Positions 44,352 to 56,886 of a stretch of 64,000 bases of DNA are shown one piece after another. Numbering within the stretch: position 1 is the stretch's first letter; each line of letters starts with the position of its first letter. Below the pieces are notes generated by a model, which worked only from the letters and a program-made list of their open reading frames with translations, was not told the origin of the DNA and did not search any database. Source of the DNA: Balamuthia mandrillaris (lineage: Eukaryota > Discosea > Longamoebia > Balamuthiidae); the NCBI GenBank assembly GCA_031835245.1, contig JAVKOQ010000116.1:96001-160000 (forward strand), given 5' to 3'. Position numbers and translations under genes: made by a program.

Positions 44352-46577
44352 GTAACTGAAGTAGTCAACATAAAGAAAATAGAATGGAATGCGTAATCTG
44401 AATACTTTTGTTCCACAGGCGCACACAACCCGTGCCACTCTGGTGGTTGATCGGACTAGGTGTTCAGAACACCTTCTTCTGAACACTGGGAACACTGACA
44501 TTGTTAACAACAGCAACAGCTTCACTAAAGTTGTTGGATAGGTTGGTAGCAAAGGCAAGTTGGAGCTTTGAGAGATAAAGTGATTGAAAAGATTGCTTTA
44601 ACTGAGGTGCACAGAACGCTTGCAACATGGTTAACAAGGAGGTAGGTCAAGGTGGAATAGAGCCTAGCAGATGGATTAACAATACTAGCAAGTTATTCTA
44701 GTGCTCTTCTTTTATTGGGGTTGAGGTCATGGCAGCTTTTTCAATATCCTCTGTGTCAGTTGAATCCAACCTTAGAAATAAAAGAGTTGGTGGCAAGACA
44801 AGAAGTGTATTCAAGAAAATAGGAAAGGAACAACAAGAGTGAATCTCTGATGTTGCTTTGATTGAGAGAAATATTTAAGATAATTAAAACATCAAACACT
44901 ATGTCTTATGATATTTGTTGAAAAATAAAACAATTTCTTTTCTTTCATATATATCAAGTTATATATTTTCACACACTGGTTGGTGTATTGAGCAGCAGGA
45001 AGAAAATGTGTCAGTGGGTCTATTCATTATTCATTGGCTCAGGGGTAATAAGCTAAGTTGAAATGGAGTTCAAATCCAAGAAAACATGGATAGAAACACT
45101 CCTTAACTGCTTTATACAAAAGGGTATCATAGTGTAAAGACTTTGTTAGTTGAATCCAACCAAAGAACTAAAAGATTCAAAGACAAAAAAGAATAAGAGT
45201 GAATCTCCTACATTGCTTTTCTCTCCTTTCACCATTTCTCTCAGTGTACTTTGATTATGTAGGGTTGAAGAGTGTCTTCCTGGTTCCTCAGTTTTAAACT
45301 CAGGAAGGCAGGAAAAAGATCAATAATGACTGGCATAAGCTAATTGACAGAAATGAAAAAAGGAATGAAAAATGAAATAAAGAAAGAGTTGGCTATGTTG
45401 GCAGTTGCCAACATATACATGTGTACACTTCCTTTCTTTCTTTTCCATTGATTTGCACATATATATACACTTTCTTCTTTTTCTTTTTCCTTGTTTGTGC
45501 TTAGGTCATATTTTTTCCATACACCTCTAGTAACAAAGTGGCTATAATAAGTCTTTCAGGTATAAGAAGAAACAAAGGAAAATGAGAAAGAGAATACAAA
45601 CAATATAGTTTTTTTCTTGACAAAGACCTGTTCACATCCCTTTTTTGCCTTTTTTACCTGATAAGCAATCAGGGAAGGGGTGTGCCAGTGTAAGGATTTT
45701 TTTCCTTTTCTTGATAATAGCTATGACAACTTTCTCATCTCCTCCCAAACAACTCTATTCTTCACTTTTCTATCCATGATGATGTCACTCCTCCTTCCTT
45801 TTTCTTTGCCCACAGTACCCACAAAGAAGAGATGATAAAAAAATCATGCCCATCTACAAAGAAGAGAGGGATTGTGAGCCATTTCACTTGTAAAGAAGTG
45901 AGAATTGAAATGATTGCAACGAATACAGAGAAGGTTTGTGAATGACTTCCCTTGATGGAGAAGAGGGATTTCCTTTCAGTGAGTGTGGGAATGAGCAGTG
46001 ATCCTTCCTTCCTTCAGATTGGCAACTCGTGTGCCAGTTCTTTCACCGTCATCTCAACTCACAATGGCCTACCTGTCTTCGCATAGGCGAAGAAAAAGGA
46101 AGAAGGGAGTGATATCATCATCTTTGTGGACAGGAAAGAGAAGAAAAGTGTTGTGTGAGAAGATAAAATAGTTGTCATCAGCTGGTTGCTCAATTCTTTC
46201 TTCTTACATGTGACAGTGGTTCACAATCTCTCCCTTCTTTATAATTGAAATTTTTTCATAATTGCTCTTCTCTTTGCTAAGGGCAACACAAAATGTTTAG
46301 ACAAGAAAAAAGGTTTGCAAAAAACATGTTCTAAACAAAAAAGGGCACCCCTTTTTGAAAATTATAATAAAATCCATTGTTTTATTATTTATAAAAATTA
46401 TTTATTTATCTTTGAAAAAGAATTTAAGAGTAGTATATATATTTTTATGTCCTTTGAAATTATTTAAACAAAATCTCATTATTTAAAGAATATAACTTTA
46501 GATATTTGCTTACAATTTTATTTTTAATTATGTTATACTACTTATGCAACTACTTGAAGAATATAGCAAAAGACCTT
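44352..46577. other. AT-rich spacer with decayed LTR fragments
   Basis: No gene recognised. Fragments related to the LTR at 56119-56354 occur at about 44752-44875 and 45143-45265 (shared core GTTGAATCCAACC and GAGTGAATCTC). A reversed fragment of the TGTTGGCAACTGCCAACA family is at about 45390-45412. From about 46315 to 46400 is a copy, in reverse, of an AT-rich repeat seen also near 58620 and 63750. Confidence 0.6.
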
Positions 46578-46740
46578 TGTTGGCAACTGCCAACATAACC
46601 AACTCTTTTCTTCTTGTTCTTCCTTCTTTCTTTCTCTTCGGTCTATTTCTGCTGACAACCAACATCACCTCTTCGATCAATCTTGTCAACACCGAAAATC
46701 AACTTGTTGTTTCCAGTCTTTTCCCCTGTAGCCCCGCCAT
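46578..46740 (+). mobile_element. Truncated LTR of the TGTTGGCAACTGCC family
   Basis: Begins TGTTGGCAACTGCCAACATA and continues as in the complete solo LTR at 50754, then similarity fades. Its 3' end is missing, probably lost when the neighbouring transposon arrived. Confidence 0.6.
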
Positions 46741-46916
46741 CATTGCTATTGGCCCAAATGCTTTGATTTACTATTGGCTTAGTAATAGGAATTTCATTAG
46801 TTTGAAATTATTCCTCGAATAAATTGATTAGGGTTACCACAGGCAGCTATTCCTTTTTCTTTTCGCTCAACAAACTACACGAACAAACAAACAAACAACA
46901 GTGTTCCAAACAAACC

Positions 46917-47651
46917 ATGCCCCGACAACGACGCCCACAAGTTTTGTGTAAGAACTGCAAAAAACGTTTCACGCCACACTACAAAGGTTGGTGCTACACT
47001 TGCTTATCCAACCAAAAGGAATTCAATGGGCGCAAGCGCTGCTATGCTGCCAGGAAGCGCAACAAAGAACGTCAACGACGGCTACTGGAACAACAGCAAC
47101 AGATGGCAGCGGAGACTATGGAGCATGTTGCACATGAGCAAGAGCCTGAGTTGGAAGAGGAGCAGCCGCCTTCCATGGAGGTTCCTTCAAGCCCACCCGA
47201 GCAGCCCTCTCGCCGCCGCTCTCGAGCCAACCGCAAGGCCTTCCCAGACAATGAGCATGCCTGCTTTGCAATGCTACGAGCTCAATGCTTGACCAGCGCA
47301 GAGGCTGGCGCCAAAGCTTACAAAGCGGTCCTTGCTTGCCATGGCATTTCTGTTTGTCAACCTTCTGCGGATACCATCCACCGAGCTACTGTGGAGGGTG
47401 GGATCTTGGCCGACTATGCTATGATTCGTCTGTTGGTAGAGTCCAAAGACCTCTGGGTAGGCATTGATGAGTCTTCCAAAGTGAATGGCCGGTCTTTTGT
47501 GGAGATTGAATTTGCTGGCTCTCACCCTAAGCTTGGCTTTGTTCTCTACCCTGCTGCTGTTATAGAGGTTATTTCTCACACTTCTGAAAACATGCTTGGC
47601 TACATTGAAAATACTTTAGCAGGTACTTAACGTCTCTCTTCCTGTTCGCCT

Positions 47652-47682
<31 letters not shown>

Positions 47683-49521
47683 TGCTCTCTCTCTCTTTAA
47701 TCTCTTTATCTCTCTGTCCTCTTTTTTTCTCTTTGTTTACTCTTGTTATGCTACTCTTTCTATTAAAGAGCTAAACCAAAAGGGATTAGAACAAGGCCTT
47801 TCTGCTATTAAGCTTTGGGAATTCCGTTCCATAACATTTGATCTCACCAGCTCCAATTCTGGAAGGATTGGTGGCCTTGGACACTTGCTCAATGAACGGC
47901 GGAGACAGCTATGGGAGCAAGAATCCACACCAAAGCCTCCTTTCACACCGCTGCTGGTCAAAGGTTGCGATGATCACATTGCTGCCTTGATTCTTAATGA
48001 ATTCCTCCGCCGTACAAACAAGCTTGCAACTGGGTGAGGTGCTGCTGACCTACTTCAAGCCAATGCGATGGAGGAGAATGAAGAACATGTGGCTGCTGCT
48101 GTCAACGAGAGCAATGGTGTTACCACGGCTTTGAAAAAGCTCTCTTGTTTGTTGCGTGGCCTTTGGAACGCTGATTGGATGGGCTTTGTGGAGCATGAAA
48201 AGGAACACAACCCTAACTTGGTCTCTCACAAGAGCAGGGCCATCCCAAAAGCCTCAAAGACACGCTATGCATCCTATGCTCTCATGGCACGCTTTGTGGA
48301 GGATCATGAAGAGCTTTTGCATTGTTTCCTTGAGAAAAAAGTGGGTGAGCATGCCTTCGCTGATGAAATCCAGACAGGATTGTTTGGCAACTCTCTTGCT
48401 GTGGCAATGCGCAAAGTTCTTGTTTGTGGCTTAAGGTATGCATATTTATTTATTTTTGTTTTTCCCTCGCTTGTGTTTTTCTTAGTTCTTATTTCATCTT
48501 TTTAAAAGCCAAGTGTTGTTGCCGTTGATGCACATCGGTAATCATCACCGAGAACTTCTTCCTTATCTTCATGACTTTCGGTTGCTGCAGCGCCATCTCT
48601 TGGCCTTGGCCTCCAATCCGTTGATGCTGCAACAGTGCTTTGCCTGTCCTGTGCAGAGCTATGCTTCGCCATTGCTGTCAAGCGAGGTTCTACCAACAAT
48701 GGAAAACTTTGCTGCACAGTCTTGGACGGCTCCAGGAGATGACGGAGATCTGCAAGCGCTGCTGGCCAAGGAGTTTATCTCCAGCGCTCTGTTTATGCTC
48801 TACAAGCATGCGGGACAGTTCATGGAAATGAGAGAGGAAGAAGAGGAGGACGACTGGGAAACCTACAGCTTAACACCGAGTCAAGTGGAGGCGGTATACG
48901 AGGCGGAGAAACAAAAGGAAACAGAAGAGGAGTTGCAGGAGCAAGAAGAACAGCAGGCGATGATGATGACGGATGCTGCTACAATGGACCCGCTGGCGGA
49001 GAACCTTGCCGCCTTTTGTCCTACTAATCGCTCTGGAGAAACCATCTTCAGCATGGTCAACCGCCTTTGGCGTGACAACCGCCTCATGAGAGCGCCCATC
49101 ATGCAAGCAGTGGTGAAACTCCGCGCCCTTCCTGACCTCCCCGAGTTCGAGCTGCCAGCTTTATTCCAGCGCTTTGCGGCACGGTTCAAAACTCGCACTC
49201 AGGCCAGAAATTTGCTGGATGAAACGCCTTCCTGTGCTGAAATCACCCGAACTCGCTACGAAGGTCGCTTGGAGCAACAAGAAAGCACGCGAGCACGGAA
49301 CCAGCGCCGTCAACAAGATGATCACAGGGAGAAGCCCATTTGAGACTTCCTGCAGCAGCGCTATGGCTTTGTCCTGCCGTCTGGCAAGCGCCTCACTGTG
49401 AAGCACATGAAGGACCACATGCGGCGTGTGAAGGGTGACTATCCCCAGCTTCGACTTTGCCTTGGCAACCAGCGAGAGGAGACAGTGAACAACTTCCTGC
49501 AGTTCCTGGAACAGCTTGGCG

Positions 49522-49557
<36 letters not shown>

Positions 49558-49598
49558 TCCTGCAGCCACCGAGGCGGTCTCAGCAGCAGCGACAGTAA
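46917..49598 (+). pseudogene. DDE/RNase H-like transposase gene, three exons, two in-frame TGA
   Basis: Exons 46917..47622, 47769..48435 and 48509..49598 join in frame over 821 codons but contain TGA at 48035-48037 and 49341-49343. The N-terminus has a Cys-pair zinc motif (CKNCKKRFTPHYKGWCYTC). The core shows LWVGIDESSKVNGRSFVEIE, then FDLTSSNSGRIGGLGHLLNE, then LLVKGCDDHIAALILNEF, a pattern like D...D-T-x-x-N-[ST]-G...C-x-[DH]-H of some eukaryotic RNase H-fold transposases. I cannot place it in a named superfamily. A Glu-rich segment and Gln repeat follow, ending at TAA 49598. Since neighbouring genes use TGA as stop, the two TGAs indicate decay. Terminal repeats were not found. Confidence 0.6.
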
Positions 49599-50519
49599 CT
49601 CCTACTGCTCTTCTTATGTATTGTTTCTCCTTCTCTGCAGGGTGACAGTGTGCCACAGCATCTGTTAGCACTTTGACCTTACATTAGACGTGAGTGGAGA
49701 TGGCAACGCAAGACTGTCTAGTGGAGGGGGTGAGGAGAGGTTTATTCATACGGGTGGGCGTCGACGCATTAAGTGGTGGTGGCGGTTTGGGTACTGTGCG
49801 CACGGACCTTTACTTAGCTCCCCACGCCCTCTCTTTACCCCTGAAGCTGGATGGTGGCGGGTTGTTGTCTTCTGCTTGCCCTTTTGTTTTGAGATGAGTG
49901 TGAAATGGCGCTGTTGTGGTACTCTGCATCCTTGTTGTCAGCCCAAAAAGCAGAACTGCAATGGAAAGGAGCCAAGACATGGGGTTCAAGAGCACGGAAG
50001 AGGCGCCGTGTTCTTGGGCTTCGCCTCTCTTGTCTTGTGCTTTCTTTCTGTGCAGGGAAGCTGAAGTGGTGGGCAGCAAAAAAAAAAGTAAAAATAAATA
50101 AAGAATTCATCCAAAATGGTGACTATGTCATAAGAGCAAAGAGAGAGACAGAGAGACAGCGAGACGGAGAGACAGGGAGAGGGAGAAATGGAAAAATGAG
50201 AAAGAGTGGAAGGAAGAGAAGAGAAGAGAAGAGAAGAGAGAATGTAGACAGAAATAAAGCAAAAAGTGTAGGTTAGGGCTAGACACAACTCTTTTAAAAA
50301 GGAAAGTGCGATGAAACGACGGGGTAGTGGACACAACGGTAGACATAGGCCATCTACCAATAGAAGTTCGATTTTTGAGGTATTTGATTGAAATTTCTGT
50401 ATTTCTACCCTATAGACTTTCATATAAAGTCGCAGGGCTACAGTCTTTTCCCCTGAAGTTTCTTCAAGTTTAGAAATTGAGAATTGGCAATTTCGCTGAT
50501 GGACCCTCGAACTCTGGTC
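49599..50519. other. Spacer without recognised gene
   Basis: Nothing codes convincingly here. A GA-rich tract lies at about 50133-50250. A GGTTAGGG run occurs near 50271. This may include the 3' end of the transposase element. Confidence 0.5.
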
Positions 50520-50708
50520 CTTAAGGTTCCCTTCCTAACTATAAATTGGTTCTTCTTTCATTTTCTTCACTTGGGGTTGCAGTTCACAAACAGAGGACAA
50601 ATATACACACAATCACACACTTATCTTTTCTCTTTCATGCATTAAATTACATTGGGCTCTCGTCACTCTGTTGTTTCTTTTCTTTGTTCTATTCTCTTTG
50701 TCTAACAC
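50520..50708 (+). mobile_element. Diverged partial LTR, same family as the 50754 solo LTR
   Basis: The order ACTATAAATTGG, CACACACTTATC, ATGCATTAAATTAC, GTCACTCTGTTG, TCTAACA parallels ACTATAAATACT ... CTCATTAAATACG ... TTCTAACA in the next LTR. It ends in CTAACA at about 50708. The 5' end is not clear. Confidence 0.5.
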
Positions 50709-50753
50709 CTTTAATAAAATGAGAGAAAGCATAAAAAAATAGGGGATCTCTAT

Positions 50754-51144
50754 TGTTGGCAACTGCCAACATAACCAACTCTTTCTTCGTTTCTTTCTTC
50801 GTTTCTTTTCTCTTTTCTGTCGACAATCTCACGTCAGCTATCATCGATCTTTTATATCGACACCAAGCCATTCCGAAGATCTTTCTCCTGCCTTCCCTGG
50901 AACTTTCCCGAGCCTAGAACTTAAGAACAAAGAAACCAAGAAGTCACTCCCCAACCCCGAGCCCCTTTCCTTCCTTGGTTGCCTTCTCAACTATAAATAC
51001 TTTTCCCACAACCAAGAACAGACAGACGAACAAACAAAGAAACAACATACTTACAAACACACTTGTTTTCTTCCTCTCATTAAATACGTTTGGCTCCCGT
51101 CTTTCTCTTGGTTCCTGTCTTGGTTCTATGCTCAGGTTCTAACA
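50754..51144 (+). mobile_element. Solo LTR with 4-bp duplication CTAT
   Basis: Starts TGTTGGCAACTGCCAACATA and ends GGTTCTAACA, giving the TG...CA ends of LTRs. CTAT precedes (50750-50753) and follows (51145-51148). Inside are a TATA-like CTATAAATAC near 50991 and ATTAAATACG near 51080. No internal retrotransposon sequence is attached. Confidence 0.8.
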
Positions 51145-51351
51145 CTATTAATAATCAAAATACTGCTTTTCTGTGTATTGATTGTTTGTGAAGAACAGAT
51201 TTTAATAATCTTATAAGGTCCTCCTTTTCAACTATATCAATGTTTCTCAGACTCACCAATTAACATTATCTTGGAGTGAATGAGTACCAAGTTCCTTCAG
51301 TTCTCTATGTTACTTCTGTATCTTTTTTTGCATTGCAGGAAGCAGTATTAA

Positions 51352-51590
51352 ATGTATGGTAACATCACCAACACTTATCTCAAGACTCCTCATGTTGGAT
51401 CCATCCCGGACCCTCAACTCTCCTTTCTTTTGTATCCCCCATCCTTTCTTTCTCTCTTTTCCCCTTTCTCTCAGTGTACTTTGAAGCAATGTCGGAGATT
51501 CACTCTCGTTGTCCTTCCTCTATTCTCTTGAATACACTCCTTGTCTCGTCACCAACTCTTTCCTTCCTAAGGTTGGATTCAACCAATATA
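51352..51590 (-). mobile_element. Decayed solo LTR, inverted copy of the 56119 LTR
   Basis: Reverse complement of 56119-56354 over nearly its whole length, sharing for example CGGAGATTCACTCTCGTTGT and AATACACTCCTTGTCTCGTC. Its ends have mutated (TGTATGG and CCAATA instead of TGTTGG and CCAACA), so it is older. Confidence 0.8.
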
Positions 51591-53326
51591 AGCACAGGTA
51601 CTTGAGTGCCATGAATGAGTAGTTGTGACACCTGTGAAAGAAAAGAGGAAAGGGCAATAGAGCTGTTGATAGAAAGGTTAAAACCATCAACTAGTCTGGC
51701 TTTCATCCCATGAAGTCTTGTTGTTGTCAAAGAGGTGTTGACTTTGTGTTATCAACATTTGTTAAAGCTCAAGAAAAACGAAAAATGGTAGAGAGAAAAT
51801 GATTTGAGGAAGTGCACATGCATGTGCAGATTGAAGAAACATAAAAAGATAGCGGAGAGAAAATGATTTATAGGAAGTGTGCATACATGTGCAGATTGAA
51901 GAAAAAGATTACCTCACCAACTTGAAGTTTGCAGCGGGCAGCAGACAACTGAAGCACATTTCCTATTTTCTTCTTTCCTTTCTTTTTTTCCTTTTCCCCC
52001 TTTTTTCTTTTGCTTATGTCGACAAAAATCCAACTGGACACTGATGGAAGTAGGTAGCGATCTGCCAATCCTTTATTTCTTTATGATGGCATTTATCAGT
52101 GAGCTTCATGGTTATGACACTGATGGTAGTACCAGCACTCCTTATTCTTCTCATAGTTTGTGTTCTTTTCTCTTTCTTCTTTGTTTCTCTTTTTCCTTTT
52201 TTCTTTCTCTTTTTTCTTTTATCACTCTCTCTTGTTTTCTTGCTCTTGCCACATTCTCTTCTATATCCCAAGTATTTACTATGTTTTCCCTGCCCATGAC
52301 CAGGAGGAGCTCAGCAGTGGTAAGAGAGCATAAGCACACTCTGGCACAAGGACTTGTCCTGAAGGAACAAAGGATCTGCTGTAGAGTCTTCAAGGGCCTT
52401 GCTACCAGGAAGGAAAGGGTAGAGGAAGGATGGTCAAGGCCTTGTTGATAGCTAAAGTGGTTCCACCAGGAGAAATGCAGTGACCTACATTTTTTTTAAG
52501 TGCAGTGACCCTATAAGCTAGTACAACACAGACCAGGACTTTTGATTCTGGCCATCATCCCAGTGAAAAACCGCTTTTTTGAAGGGAACCACACTGGTAG
52601 TATTATTATCAAAGGTCTTACAATTTGTATCCTAGGCAATGTTATAAAATACACAAATGTTATCAAAAGGGATAATACTTTACATATTTATAAAGTTGGT
52701 AACAGGTTAAGTGTTTTTTTTATCTTTTAAAGATACTTTATTGATATCTTGTTTTCATCTAAAATACATTTCTTATGTTCACTTTTTTGTTTCTTTTGTT
52801 AAATCAAGCTTTATAAACATTTTTTAAATTTACTAGTAAAAAGTTTCTTTTTTCTCTTTTTTAAAACAAAATGAACATCATTAAATAACTTTGTTTTTAT
52901 TTTTTATTAACATTATAAATACTAGAAAACCCGTCTCGCATTGCTTCGACCCCTCTGGCAACAAAAAAAAGCAAAAAAGAAAAGGAAACAACATTTAATG
53001 CTGTGGGCAGGTAGAGGAGTGAACAGCATTACAAAACTCATCACAATGAAGCGCCTTTTCCATGTGATTCTCGACCAAGGCCATCTTTACAACAAACATC
53101 AGCCCAAGTTCCACCATCATCCTCCATTCAACCCTCTATTTCTACACACCAACCATTCACTCCTCAGCGACCTCCTCCACCATGCACTCTCACCATTCCG
53201 CCATCTTCATTCTCTTTTTTTGTTGAACACAATTTATCCCCATGTCAACTGTCAACTCCTCAATAACCTCCCCCTCCACTATGCACCCTCACTTTTCCAC
53301 CAACATCCTCTTTTGTAGGGCACAAT
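51591..53326. other. Spacer with a short tandem duplication
   Basis: No gene is supported. A unit of about 70 bp is repeated twice at about 51790-51905 (shared GAGAGAAAATGATTT and ATGTGCAGATTGAAGAA). From 52.7 to 52.9 kb the DNA is very AT-rich. The part from about 52980 may be a decayed extension of the Helitron helicase, but no motif is left. Confidence 0.5.
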
Positions 53327-56300
53327 TTATCCCTTCTTCAACAACCTTTGGCTTCCCAATGATTTCCTCCTCCACCACTGTCTGTGGGCGCAGTTGAAGG
53401 CGTCCCAATGTGCCATCACGCCTTCATCCCAGAGGAACAAAGATGCGGTTCTCAAGACTTGAGCATGGCTGGAGTGGATGGAAATGGTGGATGCAAAAGT
53501 TGAACTTAGGGGAACTAGAATGCCGATTGTTGAGTGGGCAGTGGATCCTCCAGGGAGTAGGGTTGCAGCGATGCCACTGGAAGCCATGGCTAAGGCACTC
53601 CAACCTCTTACGCGAGCAGATGCTAACAAAGCTCGAGCCACGAATGTCTTTCCAGTGCCTGCTGTGGCATGCAACAGGAACGTCCATAATTGCTGATGAT
53701 CTGCTGCTGCAACCACAGCATCATTGACCTAATGAAACACTTGAAGTTGGTGTTCGTTTGCATTTTGTAGGAAGTGTTCCAATATCTTCAGTTGCTCCTG
53801 CGGAGTAAAAGATATGGGGTAACTGGCCATCTTTGATGATGGTTCGCTTTCATTCTCGTCATCATCAAGACCTTCAGTTGGCAAGCCAAACTGCTCCAAT
53901 ATGAGGTTTTGTTCCAGAAGCATCTGTCGAATCAGGCACAATGCTCACCTGTGGTCCGCTTCATTCATTGGAGGAACTTGCCCACCGCTTTCTCTTCTTC
54001 ATGCATGTGCAAAATCATCACTCATGTAGTCGACGTGTCTTTGCCACAGGCCAAGAGGATTGGAAGGTTGATTATTTGCAAGAATGTAGACAAAAAGGCG
54101 TCGGATGTGAACCAGCAACTCCGTCTCTGCAGCTTCTTGTAGGTAATTGTTCCACTCCTGGTTGTTCTCAAGCAGACCACAGCGCAGACACGCAGACTGA
54201 AACGTAGGGCACACCTCTCCGTTCACAGTCCGAACATCCTCAAAGCACGTGGCTCCAGGAACTTGTGGAAGCAGAAGGCGAAGGAAGTAGTGCTCACCAG
54301 CTCGAGGATGACATGACGCCAAACGGGTGACTTGCTGTGCAGGCCGTTATGTGCGTCTTCTCCATTGCTTCTGTTGCTTTTGCCACGTGTAGTACTGGGG
54401 AAACATGGGGTAGGTAAGTTTGCTGGCAGGAGGCCCAAAACGATTGTGAGGAGGAGAGGTTTTCCTGGTCTCTGCTGCCACTGTTGCAAAGTACCCAGTT
54501 AGCATTGTAGATTCATTGCACTGTAGAGCTTGTGCTGCTCCGGCGCGGCTTCCATTATGTACCACTGTCTGAGCTCCTGGAAGATGTACTAAGAGCATAT
54601 GCACCACATGGCTTTTTGCAAAGAGATCAAACTCGAAGATTCGCCAAACTGCTTCCTCTGGAGCAACATACCTTCCATCCACAAACATTTGAATCTCATC
54701 CACGTGTCCTTGTTCTTGATGGTCGTTGTTGTTGTCATTACCTTGTTGCACAGCAACTCTCATGTAGTCAGGACCCTTGTAGATGTATTTGAACAGATAC
54801 TTGATTGCTCCAACCGAGGTGCATAATTCCACGTTTATATGGCAGTTGTAGCGAAGACTGAGCCAGGGGTTGTATGGCACCACATGGCGGTTGTCAAATG
54901 TCGTACCACTTGACGATCTCCATTCTCTGCCGCCATCAGCCAGAGCTCTTCTCCGATAGGTAATGTAAGTGGCATCCTCAGGATGAGTTGTCAGGGAAGC
55001 GAAGTCCTTTGGAAAGTACTTCTTGCAACTTCCATCATCAGCATGACAGTGGGCTCCACAATTGTGCAGATTATTTCAAGTGATGACTGCATAGAGGCGA
55101 GGTTGGGTAGAAGGATTGGGGATCTCAGCAGAGACAAAGGCATCATACTCATCCACTGAAGGGCGGTTCACCAACCAGATGATAATATGGGCATGAGGTA
55201 GACCCCTTTTTTGGAACTTGATCACACAGACGTGGGCAACTGCTTGTCCAAGGACTCCATGCTTGTAGAGGTCGTCAATAAGGGCTTTCTTTCTCATATG
55301 AAAGACCCTTGCGATGAGGTTGGCTCTGTCCGAGGGAGACATCCCTGGGTGCAGGTTCTGTTGAATCTCTTGCCAGGATGGATTCGTCGTCACTGTGATA
55401 AAAAGTGAAGGCAAGCCAAAGGCCCTACAGATGGTCATTGCATCCAGATAGCGCGTGCACATGTCTTGAGGGCCACCAACAAAAGGAGTTTGGAAGAATC
55501 ACACGTCTTCCTTGCCTCCCTACGTCCTCATCCTGAGCCATTGCATCCATCAAACCTTGGTAGAGTTCAGAATGGAGGTCATCTTGATGCAAAAGTAGAT
55601 AGTTGAGCCGAAATTCTTCTAGTTTGCAATAGTGGTCCACCACAAACTGCTAAAAACGTCGTCCACCAAGATGCAATATGTCCTGTACGTTTTGTTCCCA
55701 TCCTCCTAGAAGACTTTCTGGATGGAGCAAGGCATCTGAAGAGGGATAAATTCCAAGGCGGACACGAAAGTGAAGTCGATAGGCATAATACTCTCGTGTT
55801 GTTACATTTTCTCTGCAACTCGTGTTGTGTTGGTGGCAAGGAATACAGAAATGCCATCCTAAACCCTTTTCACTTGGTGTAAACAAAACATACACCAACA
55901 GGTCATAGTCTTGATGCAATGAGGAGATTCGTTGAAGCACACCATGCTCACTGGCTCTATATTGTATGATAATGTTCCTTGATGAAGCAATCCCTTGCTG
56001 CCCTGTTGTCTCAATGACCATTGCAACGTTGTCTGTTTGAGGACAAGCATACTGCCGTTGTCCCCAGTCATCCAAAACCACTAACTGCAGTTGAGGGTGC
56101 CTCTCTCCTGTTTCTCTTTGTTGGTTGAATCCAACCTTAGGAAGGAAAGAGTCGGTGACGAGACAAGGAGTGTATTCAAGAGAATAGAGGAAGGACAACG
56201 AGAGTGAATCTCCGACGTTGCTTCAAAGTACACTGAGAGAAAGGGGGAAAAGGGAGAAAGAAAGGATGGGGGATACAAAAGAAAGGAGAGCTGAGGGTCC

Positions 56301-56885
56301 GGGACGGATCCAACATGAGGAGTCTTGAGATAAGTGTTGGTGATTTTACCAACATCTTGCTTCCCTGATATGCTTCGTCACCGTTAAGAACCCTGTATAA
56401 AAGCAATTCGCACTTGTGATCACTTCTTCCAGCACTTGCAATATCCTTCCTTCTACTTCAGTTCTATGCAAGCCTACCACCTCAAAGCGTCTTGGGGCAC
56501 GTGCTTGTTCATCAAGAAAGTAGATCTACAGGAAACGGGCTTGGGCACTGTTGTTTGGTTGCAAGGGGCCAATCAGATGGTAAAGAGATCCTTGCACACG
56601 AAAGGTGGGAGGCCCATGTCTGGGAGGGGTAACTTCACAGCAAGCCAAAGACGCAAAAGTCATACATGAGTTGAACTGCCATATGTGTTGCCTGAAGTAG
56701 GTAGCCTCCTGAGTGTTTGCAAGAAACAGCTACAGCAAATGTGGATCAAGCGGAGGGAGCCTCTCAAGTTGCACCTGGCTGTTGTGGCAACATGGACACT
56801 GGTTTCCTTGCTTTACCTCTCCAATGAAAAATAAGGCTCCACAGAAGAAGCAAGGGTCATCTTGTAAGGCAGGTGGCAGATAGGT
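53327..56885 (-). pseudogene. Helitron Rep/helicase pseudogene, truncated at both ends
   Basis: Read on the minus strand from 56885: Cys-rich start (CFFCGALFFIGEVKQGNQCP), FRVQGSLYHLIGPL, QLVVLDDWGQRQYACPQTDN, REYYAYRLHFRVRLG, FRLNYLLLHQDDLHSELYQG, RRVILPNSFCW, the Rep domain with the HUH motif KFQKRGLPHAHIIIWL, CHINVELCTSVGAIKYLFKYIYKGPD, a segment with GEHYFLRLLLPQVPGATCFE and GLLENNQEWNNYL, then PIF1 helicase Walker A ATAGTGKTF and motif II LFLWDEGVM. This order is diagnostic for Helitron RepHel. Several stops and at least one frameshift (near 55465) break it, the helicase ends after motif II, and a solo LTR sits at 56119-56354. Non-functional. The Helitron ends were not identified. Confidence 0.88.
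56119..56354 (+). mobile_element. Solo LTR inserted in the Helitron, 4-bp duplication TCTT
   Basis: Begins TGTTGGTTGAATCCAACC and ends TTTTACCAACA, with short inverted ends TGTTGG/CCAACA. TCTT flanks it on both sides (56115-56118 and 56355-56358). Removing the LTR plus one TCTT rejoins the Helitron reading frame, which confirms the insertion boundaries. Related copies lie at 51352 (inverted) and in fragments near 44.75 and 45.15 kb. Confidence 0.88.
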
Positions 56886-56886
56886 C

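Noticed and set aside
52941-53320. Plus-strand ORF rich in His/Leu/Pro
   Set aside because: No domain, and it lies beside the decayed Helitron helicase on the other strand; two similar stretches around GGGATAAATTGTG suggest a small duplication, not a gene.
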